Assembly (NCBI GenBank): GCA_022393335.1
Contig: JAJEKB010021074.1
Span: 39,301-103,300, forward strand
Origin: Macrotrachela quadricornifera
Taxonomy: Eukaryota > Rotifera > Eurotatoria > Philodinida > Philodinidae
Length of the DNA: 64,000 nucleotides
Direction: 5' to 3'
The notes under the pieces were generated by a model. The model was not told where the DNA came from. It was given only the letters and a program-made list of their open reading frames with translations, and did no database searches. Shown here piece after piece: positions 1-12,815 of this stretch (position 1 is the first letter of the stretch; each line of letters starts with the position of its first letter). The translations under genes were made by a program, and so were the position numbers.

Positions 1-180
1 GGAGCTGTTCGAAAAGTTCAGTTCCTGAACGAGAGCTGTTCGATCAGTTCAGCTCTTTTGAGTGGAACTATTCGAACAGCTCGCTCAAATGAGCTGATCT
101 GGTTAAACAGCTCTTTCGTTCAGAACTAGAGCTGATCTGGTTAAACAGCTCTTTCGTTCAGAACTAGAGCTGAACTGTAA
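1..180. repeat. Palindromic AGCTGTTCGAA/AGTTCAG repeat array (cut by window start)
   Basis: This is a run of overlapping, self-complementary words such as GAGCTGTTCGAAAAGTTCAG and GCTGATCTGGTTAAACAGC. It contains one exact tandem copy of a unit of about 48 bp (around 78-172). It ends at a TACCCCTATTCA string; the second array at 26461-26937 ends at a similar CGACCCCTATTCA. The two arrays are therefore copies of the same element family. No protein is likely to be encoded. Confidence 0.8.
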
Positions 181-378
181 TACCCCTATTCACAATAAAG
201 AAAAAAATACAGCTTACACGAAAAAAAAAGGAGAGAAGAATATACAACTATCAGTACATATGGCCAAAAGAACAGATGAGAAAATCAAGTTCAAACGAAA
301 AGAACAATTTATCTCACATAAATATGAATAAGATCGATAAGAAAAAAGAAACTGTTACCTAATGAATACTTCAGTATT

Positions 379-3300
379 TTATCTAATTTGAATATCATCA
401 AATGTTTGAATATCAAGATCAATATCAACATCATCCTGATTGTTGTTTATATCAATGTCATTAGGAGCCATATTTTGATTATTATTATTATTATTATTTT
501 GAGTTGTTGCTGCTCTTACTCTGGAATTAAAATAGAAAAAATAACAATTTAAGCAAAATTTTATAAGAAGTCGGCAAAAAAATAACTCACTTATCTCGAC
601 TTCTTTGTGAACGTTCTTGACAATATAAACTATCATGTCCTTTTGATTGCATAAATTCTTTAAATATAGATGGATCATGTGAAAAGTACAATTGAACAAG
701 ACATTCTTTAATAGATAAATAAGTATATGATAAGAAAAATCGAAAATAAAAACTGTTGTATTCACAGAAAAAATTACCTTTAACTTTTTCCAATCGTTCA
801 TCACCATCTTGAGGTTCTAGTTGTGGTACTTTATTTTTTATTTCATCGGTTGTATAGATCTTTCGTACCAAATAACATAAATAAGTTGTAGGCAGAGGTG
901 TTCGAGGTCTAGCTAGCAAATTCTCACCATTCCAAAACTACAATGAAGAGTTATCAATTAACTAAGAACAAATTCAAAATCAAGCGACACTCACGACTGA
1001 AATTAGTTTCGATGAAGGTCGTGAGGTGGGAAAAAGCTAAAAATAAACGAAAAAAGCCAATGACAATCGACGATATATTGTATGTAAAAAAAAACAATGT
1101 TGCAATGCATATCTATTGTTTTTTCCAATGATTAAATGCATTATTTCATATTAGATAGACTGGAGACAAGACTGAAAGTTGAGAATTTTGTGTTAAATAC
1201 GATATCTGTAAATTCAATACAGTAAAAAATTATTTCAGCCATTTTTAGCGTATAGGTCATAAAAAATAATCGGATTTTAAATCTATTTCTGTCTTAATTG
1301 CTACTCAAAGGATCTTATTGATAATTTTTAGACATTCGATCAAGTAGTGATTTAAACAAAGTATCATACCTCTTGTTCATTAATAGATTTTCGAGCAATC
1401 TTCAAAATTTGATCTGTTTTAGATTTTAATGATTGTAATTCGTTTTCTAATATGGTAGTTCGTTCGATAAGTATATTAAGTGCACTTGCATCAATTGTAA
1501 CCAAGCGTGGAGGACGAATTTGTTCATCTTCAACTTGATCATATTCATTATTTACTTGATGATGAGACATACCACCTATACGATATAAAAAAAAATTGTA
1601 AGTTTAAGTAGCATAATAACACATACCTTGACGACGAATTGTTCTCGGAGAATTAGTACTATAAGGTGCTGCACGCTGTTGGTTATATGATGAAGTTAAT
1701 GTATGTGAATGATCTATAAATGATAATTGATTATTCATATACAAAACAGATGCGTGTCAGCTATTTCTATGTTAGTTACTTCAATAAATGAAATTCTTCT
1801 TAAAACTTTTAAAGCGCTTTGATTTTCTCCTGAGAAAATATAGACCTCCATCGAAGAATGAAATAAAACTTTGATTTTATCGTAATTATTGATTGTTTTT
1901 CTATCAGAACTAAAAACAAAAAGAGAAGATGCGTCCATACCTTGTACAATAGAAGAACGAATAGGTCCAAAATAATTAGTAGTTTGACTAGAAAATTGAG
2001 TATTGGGAGATTGACGAACAGGTTGAGAATGATCAATACGTGATGGTTGATATTGAGATGAAGATTGGCATTGAGTTGAAGATCGGTATTGACTTGAAAA
2101 CGATGAAGCTGCAGCAACAACATTTTGTGAAGGTTTGTTTTTTGAGACAGTACTCGAGGACATTTTACTGAAAACTTCAATAGTCAGAAGCATAAAAAGA
2201 CAATATATTTTACCTACAGTTGAATTAACCGATGATGATGAAAGAAAAAAATGGTTGTTAGTAAATATATCTGGAACAAAAATACTAAGCGAAACTATTT
2301 TTTTTTCTTTCAGTCATGTTCAAGTTCATTATCAATAACAGTACAGACAACAAAACGATTATCACAAAAAGGAAAAAAGAAACATTTCGAAAGAAGTGCT
2401 GTACAAGGTAAAATACAGAAAAGATTAACTTCTGTATCGACAAGATAATAAAATTGATCAACATATGCAGACCATAAAGGTAAATGTTCATCGGTGGAAA
2501 TAGCAGACGAAAATAAATGAGATTGTGAACATGGATGAAAATAAAGAAAGAAAAAAGGTTCATTTTGGAATGAGAAAAAGAAGACAATTTTACCGAAACA
2601 CCTTTTTTTCGAACAGTCACTATTAGTAACACATACATTGAAACTAGTTGAGTGTTTACGAAACGAATAAGAAATGGAATGATAAACGATCAGTCCTTTT
2701 TTGTATCTAGATCGAAAAAGGATAGACTTGTCAGAAGAAACAGAAAATTTAAAAAAAAACAGATTCTCAAAGTGGTGCTTATATTTTTGTATAATACTTT
2801 CATCAATATAACCATCCAGTAAATAATCACGAATAATAACGTTTTTTTGGTGCTGCATCGACATAGAATGTACTGAACGATGAATAGTGTACCACTAGGC
2901 AATTTGTTCAGCAATATTCCTCGTACCATGAGCCAACTTATATAGTCCATGCAAGCATGATTCAGCTCCAAACATACTACAAACAAAAATACTGACGAAT
3001 CAATATATGATAAGTAGTAATATACAATTAATTAAATTTCACTCTTCCTTGTAAATAGTACAAAATAACTGCTACAGTTTTATATTAAAGAAAAACATAG
3101 GTAGTTAATGTTTATGCTTTATGAAAAGGTAAAAAAAAAATTTAGTACGCATTCAATTAGAGAAATACGTAAGCATCTATCAAGAAGATGGTAAAAAATG
3201 CTAAATGTCATTTGTTTCTTCGCTGTATGCCATTCAATCTCTATTGGTTAGTATTTTTCACTACTGAGTCCGAAATTATTTTGACAAAAAATTTAAATTT

Positions 3301-6300
3301 AACAAAAATTGTAAAAGGTTAGGACATTTATAAATTAGATCTAGATTTATGAATCGGGTCAGGTTTAAACCGGGTCGAAATTGGTAGTCTGACAAGTGTA
3401 GAAATTTAAAGTTTTCTAAATATTTATTATAAATTCGTGACAATAGCACTTTTGAATTTGATAAAATCATATTCCTCTATGAGGATGTTATATATTCATA
3501 TTAACACCTAAGATGGTAAAGATAACTTTGTCTATATTCATTTGATTTTTCTTTTATTCGTCTTTTAAGACAGTTAGATATGAATTTGACTTATCAATTA
3601 GTTCAAAATTCGCAAAGTGATCAGATGCTTAAACAACATACTCGCTTGCATCTATCAAGTATTCATTTAAAAATAATGGTAGATTTATCAAACCATTCAG
3701 ATATTTATAAACTAATAATAAACTTATAAATAAAATAGATTTATAAATCGAGTGAATACTTATAAACCGTCCAAATATTAAAAAACTACAAATACATTTA
3801 TAAATGGACCGGATTTATAAATCATTAATGTAAATAAATCGATTTATAAATCCCCTACTTCCCGACTCAACAGTGATATTTATCTGAAGAAGTAGGCGAA
3901 CTAAAAATGATATATAATTTACTCTTTATATACTGGTTGACTTAATACTTAAAAAAAAACAAATTCGTTGACAATTCCAATCAAAAATAAATAAATAGAA
4001 CAGACCTCGTTACGACTAATGAACCATGTCGAATCACTTGCTGCCACAAATGGACGTGGCAATGTGTTGATAAAAGTTCTTTTGACATAGGATAAATTTC
4101 CGAAAATCGACGTGAATGAGTTTCAATAAATGGACGTACGTCATAAACATTTTGTTTTTTATCAAAATAACATAAAGTTCTTATGTAAATTGAGTATAAA
4201 GAAAAATGATAAACAACTAATGGTGGAAAATAATGCTTAAAGAATAGCAGAAATGGTAAAGCTACATAAATTAAGAATATTCGAAGTTGAATTGCTTTCC
4301 AATCATTATATGAACGAAAATATCGCACTCGACGATGAATTGAATGCGGATATTCTATATTACATAAAAACTTATCAAATTGAGCAATAATATCAAGTGT
4401 TTCGACACGTGTACCACAGTGCATATTATTCCATTCTTTAAGACAAACTTTCATATGACCCTCAAATAAAAAAGTAATGAAAGAAAATAAATAATTAAGT
4501 TCTTTGCAGAGTCGTTTGAACTATGTGCTATTTCTTAAGAAATAGTCCTTATATCTGATAGATTAAAATTAACTGAAACAAAATCAAACTTACTTCTAAA
4601 CACAAATGAAAATAATCATAGATAGCTTGAGTCGGAATGAATAGTAGACGATTTAATGGTGATATATCTTTTATACCACAAACATTGACACTAGTAATAC
4701 CAATATTTTTAAGATATTTAACTTCTTTTAAACAGGATTCAAATCGATCTCTTGTTCGAAAACGTGGATGTGTTCGTACATATAAAGACCATGGATAAGT
4801 ACAAGTTCGATCAGATGAATAATAAACTCCTTCAAACTCACATACTCGACAACCAAAATAGCCATTATGTGATATCATGTCAGTAACTTTTGATTGACCT
4901 GGTCCATCAGCACACATACCTTGAATAAACAAGTTGAAATGAATAGTACCTAAATAAGCATAAACACATAGATGATACTTTTTTTGAAATCAGATAAATG
5001 TTTTTTTGACTACATAAACTATCAAAATATCGACTATGTAAACTATTTAATGCATTTCAGTATTTCAGGAAAATATGATTTGTTTTATTTTAATTGTACA
5101 TAAATAGCGTTTAAAATAATATTTAAAAAAAAAACCAGGAGGAGAGAAAAAGTGAGCGCATTTTTCTGGAAAAACAGTATTTTTTTATCTATTCAGCTTC
5201 TCTTACCTATACCATCAATATTAATATATATACCAGTTGTTAGCAAACGAGTTAGATCATTTACTATACGACCAAACAATTGTTTAGCTGTTGGACCACA
5301 AGGTGAATGCCAAAGACATAGAAGTATTGTATTTTGTTCATTATCACGAAAAGGTCTTGGTACTTCAACGATAGTAGCCAACACCTACATAGAAAATACC
5401 TAGATTATGGTAAATTAACTCATTAAATATGTTAAGAAAACCATACATCAATTTCCAAAAATTAAAAGAAGTTTTAAGAATGCGTCTACTACGTTAGAAT
5501 TAGCGTAAAAGATCGACAGTACATACCTTGGTATAAAGAAATAACAAGTCTTGTTATCAAGACCTCATAAATCTTTATTGTCTAAAACCGTTCAAAGCAA
5601 TGTCTTTTTTCATATTACCCTTGCACATATACATGCACTCAGGTAATAAACAAAACACTTACGGGCCATAAGAAAGATTTACTGGATTTGATTGTTGGTT
5701 TACCATCACATGAAAGCAACAACGTAATTGGATTTTCACTATTATTTGATTGTTTTTTACAAAGCTCTCCTACAACGAAGAGAAAACAAAAATGAGTACT
5801 TTACTCATTCTTATCCTTTATTTACTGGATGCAACTAAAACATACCATGAACAATATCACCTTGTAGATTGTTTTTTTCTGTTTTATACTTCAGAATCAT
5901 ACTATAATTATTTTTCACAACTCGACTAATTTCATTTTCAACAGAGAAGACTATTAATTCAGATAAAATTGGCTGATGATGCTTGTCACATGAACATGAA
6001 GATTCACTTACTAATTCAGCCATACAATTTGTACAATATTCTATCTTCACGTAATTGAATTTAATGTTTAATTTTTTCCATAAATTAGTATTTGATGATG
6101 GTGGCAGCTCATCTTGATTATATACATGATTTAATAAACATAATAATTCGTTCATTTTAGTCTTATCTAGATTTGCTTCACAAACATATTCAGCAATTTG
6201 TAAATTTATTGTTGGTTCACTTTCATTCAAACCATAAATCGAATCACTTATTAAATCAGTATCTAAAGCAGTTTGTACATGATCATAGTTATTAAGATTT

Positions 6301-6664
6301 GGTAAATTATCATCACAATGAAGATCTGTTAAATAATCAATATTAGTACCATAAAAAATTAAGTCATTTTCTTCATCAGAAAAATCAGAGACTACTAAAA
6401 ATTCAACAAAGCAAGAGAAATAGTTAAAGGTTTTAGTAAAAAAATCAGCCGACCATTTATGTTTGTAGCAGATGAATCAAAATATGTGTGATTATCTGGA
6501 CTGAACAGATTTATTAACCGTTGCCTTCGTTTTGTGTCTTTGTCTTGCACAAAGTCGTTCTAATACAAAAAAAGAAGCAGAAATTAACTGCATTAGTTTC
6601 GAATGATAAACCTACTGAAAGATAATATCTGATTTTTATTTTCCTGATTTTCAATGTTCGACAT
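379..6664 (-). CDS. Tnp2/Transposase_21-like transposase gene, multi-exon, possible BEN-like C-terminus
   Basis: Minus-strand exons at about 6559-6456, 6396-5848, 5770-5662, 5393-5198, 4955-4594, 4460-4004, 2986-2285, 2193-1735, 1570-1364 and 920-379 read as one protein. Family signatures visible: DGKPTIKSSKSFLWP, LLCLWHSPCGPTAKQLF, then GCRVCEFEGVYY with a Cys pair, LYVRTHPRFRTRDRFESC, SPLNRLLFIPTQAIYDYFHLC, and the late block HLWQQVIRHGSLVVTRS. This order matches the CACTA/EnSpm Tnp2 core (Transposase_21). The C-terminus has a Ser/Gln-rich stretch (about 1900-2190), a short coiled coil (1364-1570) and a segment resembling a BEN domain (LVRKIYTTDEI...; 600-920). An acidic N-terminal region precedes the core. 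The start at 6664 (MSNIENQEN) and the first junction are uncertain, because simple donors there do not keep frame. Some exons lack clean boundaries, so this may be a decayed transposon gene or a domesticated copy. No terminal inverted repeats were found around it. Confidence 0.65.
3260..3870. repeat. TTTATAAATC-rich intronic segment
   Basis: Within an intron of the Tnp2-like gene, the self-complementary word GATTTATAAATC and variants (ATTTATAAAT) recur many times between about 3320 and 3860. Interspersed are pieces such as CGGGTCAGGTTTAAACCGGG. It looks like a decayed palindromic repeat. No coding potential was seen. Confidence 0.4.
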
Positions 6665-7261
6665 AAATTAGATAAAATACACACAACAATCTAAAAGATA
6701 TTAAAGCAATATAATAAAAACAAAAAAATGAATTATATATTAATGATATTTGAACAATTCGTTATTTTTCTTTTCTTCGTATTTTCACGAGAAAAAGACG
6801 TGTAGATTTTTTAAATCAAATTTACACGAAAACAACTAGAATATATAAAAGAAATAGAAAAACAAGAATAAAAGGATATATCTAAAAATTAAAAAAATAT
6901 ACAAAATAATAATAATAAAATATTAAGAGAACATAATAAAAACTAATTCTATAAAAAAATTAAAAAATGGAAATAAACAACGATATAAAAAAAATATAAT
7001 TTGCAATAAAAAACTTGAAAGAACCAAATATACAAAAAAATCTACAAAAACAATATTTAAAAAAAGTTCCCAGATTTTATTATTAATAACTTGACTAAAA
7101 AAATGAAATATACTATTTTATAATATAACATTTAAAAAAAAAGAAAATTTGATATAATTAAAAAAATAAATAATTAATTTTGAGTTCAAGTATAAAATTT
7201 TAAATTTATATATACCCGCCAAGACGGTTGTATTTTTTTTCTTTCCTGTCGTAAGTCCATA
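6665..7261. other. AT-rich spacer, no gene seen
   Basis: Very A-rich DNA with short A and T runs and no sustained reading frame on either strand. It separates the 5' end of the Tnp2-like gene from the inverted-repeat element that begins near 7262. It may hold the promoter of the minus-strand gene, but no specific motif can be defended. Confidence 0.4.
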
Positions 7262-8240
7262 TTATACACGTAGGATATCCTAGATCAGGATTCGAGTATT
7301 TTCCAAAAATATTCGCCCATAGGTTAGACCAAGTTAGACCAACATCAGATCAAGATAGAACTCGACGAGCTCTATCGAATGCACTATTTACTTTCTCAAA
7401 ATGACCCTTCCTTCAGGTAAAAAAACGCAAATTACTAGTAAAAAATAGGTAAAAATTAAAAAAAATGTAGTAAAACCTGTAGGGATTCGCTCATAGGTTA
7501 GACCAAACGCTGAAACCTTGGAAATCGGTAGAGTTTGACGAGCTCTATCGAATGGATACCTTGGTTGCCATATTCGAACAAGTTATAGTGCAGTAAATGG
7601 CTAATTAGTAGTTTTTTACTAGTAAAATTTACTAAAGCCTATAGGGATTCGCTCATAGGTTAGACCAAACGCTGAATCTTTCGGAGTCCATAGAGTTCGA
7701 CGAGCTCTATCGAATGGATACCTTGGTTGCTATATTCGAACAAGTTATAGTGCAGTAAGTGGCTAATTAGTAGTTTTTTACTAGTAAAATTTACTAAAAC
7801 CTATACGAATTCGCCCATAGGTTAGACCAAGTTAGACCAACATTAGACCAAGATAGAACTCGACGAGCTCTATCGAATGCACTATTTACTTTCTCAAAAT
7901 GACCCTTCCTTCATGTAAAAAAACGTTAATTACTAGTAAAAAATAGGTAAAAATTAAAAAAAATGTAGTAAAACCTGTAGGGATTCGCTCATAGGTTAGA
8001 CTAAACGCTGAAACTTTGGGAATCGGTTGAGTTCGACGAGCTCTATCGAATGGATACCTTGGTCGCTATATTCGAATAAGTTATAGTGCGGTAAATGACT
8101 AATTAGTAATTTTTTACTAATGACTTGACTAAAGTGTTTTCGTATGCACTTAAATTTTAGTTGAACTTAGACCAGCGTTAGATCAAGATTGGAACTCGAT
8201 GAGCTCCATCGAATAAATGTCTTGGATGCTATATTCCTCT
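7262..8240 (+). repeat. Left arm of inverted repeat, tandem ~165-bp units
   Basis: Two alternating unit types are visible. One contains the GTTAGACCAAGTTAGACCAA and CAAAATGACCCTTCCTTCA pieces (about 7310 and 7810). The other contains CAAACGCTGAAAC and GGATACCTTGGTTGC (about 7490, 7650 and 7985). Every unit carries the box GACGAGCTCTATCGAATG (7358, 7531, 7692, 7857, 8029; a diverged copy near 8191). Confidence 0.8.
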
Positions 8241-9005
8241 GAATTATTGTTGTAAAGGTGCCTAACTAGTAATGTTCTTATCATAGGGAATTTACTAAAT
8301 CTATTTTTTACACTTATAGGTTAGATCAACATTAGATCAATATAGAATTCGAGGGACTCTATTGATTAAATAGTTTTTTGGTTTGATTAACATCTATGCT
8401 ATACGGAAAGTTAGCTACAACTTTATATTAATAATAGAATATACACCATCTATGAAAATAACACTTTTTAAGAAATTTGTATATGTTGAGATAGATTTTT
8501 TGCTTTATCATTGTTTATTTCTAGTATCTGTTCATTTTAACTGGATCATCCATCGGTAACGATTTGAAGTGCATAAGTCGATATACATTTATTCAATAAC
8601 CAAGATGAATTGTCTTTGGAAGAAATGGTGTCACACGATTATGAAATACGTTTTATTTGATATTTAGCGGTGTGATTTGATAGCATCGTAGATCACTTAT
8701 CGATGAATCTCTTTTATATATTGAATGTATAAATCGATAAAAGAAAAAAAACAGGAATATCTTGTTTATAATTCACACGCATATAATTTTGCTTTAATAT
8801 CAATTTCTTCATTTGTATTGGTCGATTTTTTTTCAAAGAAACAAAATATCTTTCTCATCTCTGTTACGCATACATATATAAATATTAACATAAAAATAGA
8901 AAGAAAAGTCACAATTGAATGAACATACGTATAATATATGTTTTAAATTGATTCACGTGCTTTATCAATCATATTCATTAAACTATATTAGTTAATTACG
9001 AGTAA
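8241..9005. other. Non-coding spacer inside the inverted-repeat element
   Basis: This contains decayed repeat units up to about 8390 and then AT-rich DNA. A 65-codon frame at 8725-8922 has no recognisable features and is not called as a gene. Confidence 0.4.
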
Positions 9006-9344
9006 ATGGAAGATTCAAATTCAGATGCGAAGGGTAAGAATATTTGGTCCAAAATTACTATAGATCAATTTGTAATTGCTGTTGCTTCTCTGGGGAGCCG
9101 TACTGATATATTGAAAAAAGAAACATACCGGCTAAATGATAAAACAAAATCATCACACTCTCTTTGGCGTGAAATTATTGACAAGTTAAAACTATACCAT
9201 AATGAATTAACACGTATAGCACTGTCCAAGATTTGGCGTTCTGATTTTCATGGAGCTTTCAAATTAGTAGAAGAAATGAAGGAAAAAATTTTATATAATA
9301 ATGTTGGTAATATAATTTGGCTGATAAATAAAAAAAATTGGTAA
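9006..9344 (+). CDS. Hypothetical protein, 112 aa
   Basis: An open frame of 112 codons starts with ATG (MEDSNSDAKGKNIW) in a good context. The protein is Lys-rich and probably mostly helical (SLWREIIDKLKLYHNELTR, FKLVEEMKEKI). No family is recognised. It lies inside the inverted-repeat element, upstream of the env-like ORF and on the same strand, so it may be element-encoded or the first exon of a lost gene. No downstream exon could be joined with confidence. Confidence 0.3.
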   Translation: MEDSNSDAKGKNIWSKITIDQFVIAVASLGSRTDILKKETYRLNDKTKSSHSLWREIIDKLKLYHNELTRIALSKIWRSDFHGAFKLVEEMKEKILYNNVGNIIWLINKKNW

Positions 9345-9752
9345 AATCGTTGACGTCTGTCGTAATATCTTCAATGATAAAGTATAATCAAAGAAACATA
9401 CACGCCGTTCAAAGCAATATAACAGACTGACGGCTATATTATATCAAAGGAAATGAATTGAATTGGACATTGATATTATCTGTCGGATTTTCTTTTCTTT
9501 TTAACCACTCATTTTTAATTTTCTTTTTTCTGTAAGAGTATACGCTATATATGTAGAGACACTTCCAAATAACAAGAACTATTCACGTACTATTTCTGTG
9601 TTTTGCAATCAATATTACGTAAAAATTTTTCCTGCTGCTGACGTTAATTTAATATTCATCAAGTTGAATGATACCACACGATTGTTCCACTTATCTTTCT
9701 TGGTTAATTTGATCACAACGGTTTCACTCGTCTCTATTCAAGAAATGTAGGA

Positions 9753-11268
9753 AAGTGACATCATTATTGATATTGTTAAAGGCTATGGACTTCAACAAAC
9801 AGGTGCTTTTTCACCCAACATTGTACATGAAATTATTCATACATTTGTACCTATCGACAATTTATGTCTCACATCTCCGAATACAGATGTTTGTTTGTAT
9901 ACCTCATTACCAGTGAAAACAAACGTGATTGAACTTGTGATAATGACAACGTCCAATCAAGTAATGCTTGCGGCGTCTTCTTATGATACCGAAAGTGTAT
10001 CAAAACTGATTAATAATGATAAGAGTCAAGTTCTTATGCAGTATCATCCAAATGAAGTTATGAAAGAAGCACAATCGACAATTCATTTTGTTGATAAACA
10101 ATTTTATTACAAGAAAAGTGAAGAAAACAAATTAATAACACCTACTATTAATAAACTTGATCATCATGCAAACATTCCCCATTTTTATCCAACCACATTA
10201 GAAAGAATTAGAAATCAAATAGCTAGTAATAAAAATGGTTTTGATTATCTATCTCAAACAGATTTTAAATTTTTTTTATCGACAATATCTTCGATGTACG
10301 ATCATACGCGTACAACTCAAAACATTAAAGATTCATCAATCAATTTTCTTCAATCAGTTGTCGGTCAATCTGTATTTGCCCTACGTCACTGCTCAATAAA
10401 TTCTCAGAATTTATTACATACTCAACCATGTTTAGCTATTTCAACATTATTTTTACAAATTCCAGCTGATACAAAAGTGAAATTCTTAATTTATCGCTTA
10501 ATTCCACTACCAATTGTTTCCAATAATGATAAATATATTTATTCGAATCTTCAAAAAATAATTAGAATTAATCCGATTGATTAAACATTGATTACATGGA
10601 ATGATAAAACTGATATTAAACAATGTATATTCTCATCTATCGTCCAATGTAAACAGATTCCTATCTCCATGTCATTATCTAAGCCATTATGTGTATCTCA
10701 ATTACTTGATGATAACCAATCAGCCACAAATGCATGTAAAATTAGCCGATCGCAACATATCGACCAAGATGTCATTAACATTGGCAATGGTATTTGGTTA
10801 TTTTTTAACATCCGTCAAATTGAGTATTGTCAGGTAACCTCAAAAGAATTAAGTGAAACATTATCAATATCAGAATTAGCAATCGTACGTATGCCATGCG
10901 ACAAAACAATAACGTGTGCTGATGTTCAATTATCTGCGTCGTCATGTACACAACATCGAATTATTGTTAAATCAAACATTGCATTGAAGTTTAGACATTT
11001 ATCAAGCTTCATCATACCATTGAGGAATATGAGTGAAACACTGATATCATCTTATCAACAACAGTCACAACACTCTATTAAGGAACTGTCAACAGTTTTT
11101 GCATCGAAACAATTATTAGCAATTCATGATATGTTATTATATGCTCTAGCTGCATTATTAACCATTGTTATCGCTATAATTTCATATATAGGCACATATC
11201 TCATCCACAAAGTACGCCAACCGATACGTAAATTCAAAACTGTTATAGACGATATTTTTACTGTATAA
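9753..11268 (+). pseudogene. Envelope-like glycoprotein ORF, broken
   Basis: A long frame on the plus strand is open from about 9753. It is interrupted by an in-frame TAA at 10582-10584 and continues in the same frame to a stop at 11266-11268. It has a Cys-rich ectodomain-like part (LLHTQPCLAISTLFLQ, YRLIPLPI, several spaced cysteines between 10620 and 10960). A C-terminal hydrophobic helix follows (YALAALLTIVIAIISYIGTYL, about 11135-11205) with a short basic tail. This layout resembles the type-I membrane envelope proteins of animal retroelements, including the env genes known in some bdelloid LTR retrotransposons. No gag, pol or LTR was seen nearby. An AATAAA lies about 90 bp downstream. 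The family call rests on layout and short motif resemblance, so it is tentative. The internal stop marks it as non-functional unless read through. Confidence 0.5.
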
Positions 11269-11437
11269 ATATATTTGTGAATTTTTTTTCTACTTAGTCG
11301 TTTTCTTTCAACTCTTTGTCACTATTTAAAATGAATATTTTACTTTCTAACGTTTTCACTCAATAAAAGAATTTTTTCAAAATATAATATCTGATTTTTA
11401 TTTATTTATAAAAGATACTCTCAATGATTGCTCCTTC

Positions 11438-12081
11438 AGATGCATCAACCAAGCTATCCATTCGATAATGCTCATCGGTTTCCATCTTGATATGATGCTG
11501 CTTTAAGTTTCTCTAAAATTTAAGTGCATACGAAAAATAATTTAGTCAGTTTTACTAGGAAAAAATCACTAATTAGTCATTTACTGCGCTATAACTTATT
11601 ACAATATAGCAACCAAGGTATCCATTCGATAGAGCTCGTCGAGTTCTATCGTGGTCTAATGTTGGTCTAACTTGGTCTAACCTATGAGCGAATCCCTATA
11701 GGTTTTAGTAAATTTTACTAGTAAAAAATCACTAATTAGCCATTTACTGTACTATAACTTGTTCGAATATGGCAACCAAGGTATCCATTCGATAGAGCTC
11801 GTCAAACTCTACCGATTTCCAAGGTTTCAGCGTTTGGTCTAACCTATGAGCGAATTCCTACAGGTTTTACTACATTTTTTTTAATTTTTACCTATTTTTT
11901 ACTAGTAATTTGCGTTTTTTTACCTGAAGGAAGGGTCATTTTGAGAAAGTAAATAGTGCATTCGATAGAGCTCGTCGAGTTCTATCTTGGTCTAATGTTG
12001 GTCTAACTTGGTCTAAGCTATGGGCGAATATTTTTGGAAAATACTCGAATCCTGATCTAGGATATCCTACGTATATTATAC
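11438..12081 (-). repeat. Right arm of inverted repeat
   Basis: Inverted counterpart of 7262-8240 with the box in the opposite sense (CATTCGATAGAGCTCGTC at about 11621, 11788 and 11960). It contains three full units plus a partial inner one. Confidence 0.8.
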
Positions 12082-12095
12082 CCATTTTCATCCAA

Positions 12096-12214
12096 GGCAC
12101 GCTATCGACACATATGTCGACACATGACGCACAGAAAAATCATTGTAACAACATGTAACATTACATGTAGCACCATCGTGTCATTGTGTCGACACATGTG
12201 TCAGTAGCGTGCCC
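12096..12214. repeat. Short hairpin (MITE-like)
   Basis: The left end GGCACGCTATCGACACAT pairs with the right end ATGTGTCAGTAGCGTGCC. Internal TGTCGACACATG words are themselves palindromic. The whole is about 119 bp. No target duplication was identified. Confidence 0.6.
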
Positions 12215-12815
12215 TATCGACATGGGATTTCTAGTTCACTTTTTTTCGTCAGATGACGTACTAATATACACAGCTGTTCGTGTTAGTATGGGCATCTCTC
12301 TTTGGTTAAAAATATCCATAGCTTATTATTGGTCGTCATAAATACTAGTTTTCTCGGATACTAGAATGAGGCCGAAAAATCTAACTTTATAGTGAAGTGT
12401 ATCTCTAGCCCATCAATATTCAGTATTAAGGAGAACGCTGAAAAAAGTGGCAAGAAATAAGGCGACACCTAGTGCATTAGTGTATTGTTATTTTATATGT
12501 ATATAATTTTTTTTCACCCTCTGTCCGTATACTATTATGCTAATAGTAAATGTTCGATTATAATTGAAATAATATTTTTCATTGGACGATAGTTACATCA
12601 AATAGTAACGCACTGAGTCAATAAATTAATAAAAACTTAAAGATAATAGTTCTGCATAGAGGCAATAAGAAATAACGTCACTATTTGCTCTTCAACATGA
12701 ATCAAAAGCAAGAGAAAAATATGTAAATATAGTGGGAGCATAAAGAGAAAAGGAAGGACAAGTAAAACAGATTACAATCATTCTGACAGTGTAATAAAAA
12801 TAATTCTCTTTCACA
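12215..12815. other. Upstream region of AIG1-like gene
   Basis: No coding frame. This is the presumptive 5' flank of the GTPase gene starting at 12816. No motif is specific enough to name a promoter. Confidence 0.35.

Larger units (their letters stand above)
7262..12081. mobile_element. Long-terminal-inverted-repeat element carrying an env-like ORF
   Basis: The left arm (about 7262-8240) and right arm (about 11438-12081) are inverted copies. Both outer ends share the ACGTAGGATATCC block and the GAATCCTGATCTAGGATATCC region. Each arm is built from units of about 165 bp containing GACGAGCTCTATCGAATG, TAGGTTAGACCAA and ACTAGTAAAA. The left arm has more units (five or six) than the right. The interior (8240-11438) holds a short ORF at 9006 and the broken envelope-like ORF. 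No clear target-site duplication was found. It could be a foldback-type DNA element, or a DNA element into which retroelement DNA has moved. Confidence 0.7.

Noticed and set aside
7262..8240. Tandem units considered as a centromeric satellite
   Set aside because: Only five or six units, and the block is one arm of an inverted repeat, so it is part of an element.
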